NCBI GenBank assembly: GCA_031258895.1
Contig: JAIRMF010000096.1
Location: 1-8,110, forward strand
Origin: Dysgonamonadaceae bacterium
GTDB lineage: Bacteria > Bacteroidota > Bacteroidia > Bacteroidales > Azobacteroidaceae
Length of the DNA stretch: 8,110 bases
Direction of reading: 5' to 3'
Below are positions 7,069 to 8,110 of this stretch, piece by piece (the stretch's first letter is position 1; each line of letters starts with the position of its first letter). Below the pieces are notes generated by a model. The model was not told the DNA's origin, made no database searches, and saw only the letters and a list, made by a program, of their open reading frames with translations. A program made the position numbers and the translations under genes.

Positions 7069-8110
7069 ACATGTTTTCGGCGAATTTCTTCCAGGACAAC
7101 TCTTCTTTCATTTTTCCACAATTCTCTTTGTATTTTTCGCCTTCGGAAACGAAATACGTTTGGATTCCTTCGGCTATACTGTCTGGCTTGGGCTTTCTGA
7201 CTAGGCCGATTTTGTATTTTTCTACCGTTTCATGCAAGCCGCCGGCGTTGGAAACTATTACCGGCAGGTCAAAGTGGCAGGCGACGGGTATCACGCCGCT
7301 CTGACTTGCCAGGCGGTAGGGAGCAACCAACAGGTCGGCCGCCGAAAAGAGCGCAGACACTTCCGCATCGTCGATATAACGGTTTATGACGTGGATTCTG
7401 TCCTTCGCTTTTGAGATATCTATCTGCCTTTGGTATTTCCCGAAGTCGCCGTAACATTCGCCTGCGATTACGAGTTGGAACGAGTTGTCTATCAGTGACA
7501 TTGCGTCTATCAGGATGTCGAGACCCTTGTAATCGCGAATTAATCCGAAGAACAGAAGAGTCTTTTTTTTGTGGTCGAGATTGAGAGCTTGTATTGCGTC
7601 GTATTTTGATATGCGCTCTCCGTAGTTATTGTAGAGCGGATGATTAAGAACGAGGCAGTTGGCGTCGGGAAGAAGCTCCGTGAGTTCGTTTTTCACCGTT
7701 TCACTGAGCGCGACGAACGATTCGCACTGGCGAAAAAAGAGCCTTGCGAAGAGTTTTTCGAACGGATGCTGCTCATGGGGCAAGGCGTTATGTAGCAGAC
7801 AGATAATGCGCGACTTCTTTTTCAGCCTGCCGGCGATATATCCGTATGCGGGAGCGAGGAAAGGTATCCAGTAAGGGATAATGACGGTATGGGGGCGGAA
7901 TCTGTCTATTTCGCGTGCTGTCTTGATGTAGGTTAACGGGTTGATACTGTCGAGTATTCGTTCGGGCACGGACAGATTCGGGTTTGGCGTGAAGCTGTCA
8001 AGGAACTGGCTTTTTCCGGGGAACAGGAAATCGGGATACAGCCTGGAGAAGGAGAACTTTTTGATTTCATGTTCTGTTTCGAGTTCCTTGCACAGCATCT
8101 CGCTGAACAG
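7025..8110 (-). CDS. Glycosyltransferase, GT-B fold, family 4-like (5' partial)
   Basis: This enzyme transfers a sugar from a nucleotide-sugar donor to an unknown acceptor, probably in cell-surface glycan or glycolipid synthesis. 361 residues are visible. The frame continues beyond the right edge (the codons before the Met at 8098 read LFSE and fit the family), so the true start is outside. The N-terminal half includes YPDFLFPGKSQF and LLHNALPHEQHP. The C-terminal donor-binding half includes LLFFGLIRDYKGLDILIDA and SQSGVIPVA followed by PVIVSNAGGLHETV. The usual acidic E-x7-E residues are absent at the SQSGVIPVA position; I recall this from a subset of GT4 enzymes. SWKKFAENMF near the end is the typical closing helix. 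The stop is TAG at 7027-7025, inside the 3' end of pssA. The sugar and acceptor cannot be told from the sequence. Confidence 0.88.
   Translation of the reverse strand: MFSEMLCKELETEHEIKKFSFSRLYPDFLFPGKSQFLDSFTPNPNLSVPERILDSINPLTYIKTAREIDRFRPHTVIIPYWIPFLAPAYGYIAGRLKKKSRIICLLHNALPHEQHPFEKLFARLFFRQCESFVALSETVKNELTELLPDANCLVLNHPLYNNYGERISKYDAIQALNLDHKKKTLLFFGLIRDYKGLDILIDAMSLIDNSFQLVIAGECYGDFGKYQRQIDISKAKDRIHVINRYIDDAEVSALFSAADLLVAPYRLASQSGVIPVACHFDLPVIVSNAGGLHETVEKYKIGLVRKPKPDSIAEGIQTYFVSEGEKYKENCGKMKEELSWKKFAENMFNGAQTTTKGYKKE

Noticed and set aside
8096..8098. ATG as the start of the glycosyltransferase
   Set aside because: The frame continues to the window edge and the preceding residues fit the family; an N-terminal strand and glycine-rich loop are expected further upstream.

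Overview
The window looks like chromosomal DNA from a member of the Bacteroidota. The evidence is a TAnnTTTG-type -7 element with an A/T-rich, Shine-Dalgarno-less leader before the proline dehydrogenase gene, together with protein families whose closest remembered relatives are Bacteroidetes-type: a PMCA-like Ca2+ ATPase, a short phosphatidylserine decarboxylase next to a CDP-alcohol phosphatidyltransferase, and a GT4-like glycosyltransferase. The assignment rests on motif recognition only, with no database search.

Layout, left to right. (1) 2-1591, + strand: the C-terminal 529 residues of a calcium-type P-type ATPase whose 5' part lies outside the window. It ends in a long perfect stem-loop (1609-1650) that looks like an intrinsic terminator. 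(2) 1592-1959: intergenic DNA with no convincing gene. It carries the terminator at its left end and, at its right end, a small inverted repeat and a -7 promoter element. (3) 1960-3393 and 3459-5570: a proline-to-glutamate catabolic pair, proline dehydrogenase then L-glutamate gamma-semialdehyde (P5C) dehydrogenase. Together they look like a PutA cut in two, and the second protein keeps the PutA-specific C-terminal domain. (4) 5571-5709: a G/T-rich spacer with a possible promoter. (5) 5710-6366 and 6373-7068: psd and pssA, only 6 nt apart, encoding the last two steps of phosphatidylethanolamine synthesis. (6) 7025-8110, - strand: most of a family 4-like glycosyltransferase, truncated at its 5' end by the window edge and overlapping the 3' end of pssA tail-to-tail by 44 nt.

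How the genes work together: the proline pair oxidises proline through P5C/glutamate semialdehyde to glutamate, giving electrons to FAD (and presumably quinone) and to NAD+. PssA makes phosphatidylserine from CDP-diacylglycerol and serine, and Psd decarboxylates it to phosphatidylethanolamine. The Ca2+ pump and the glycosyltransferase are neighbours with no evident pathway link.

No wholly new system is apparent. The points most worth a second look are the split PutA with its retained C-terminal domain, the altered FAD/proline-pocket motif in the dehydrogenase, the inverted repeat sitting where the -33 box should be, and a marked change in strand composition across the window.
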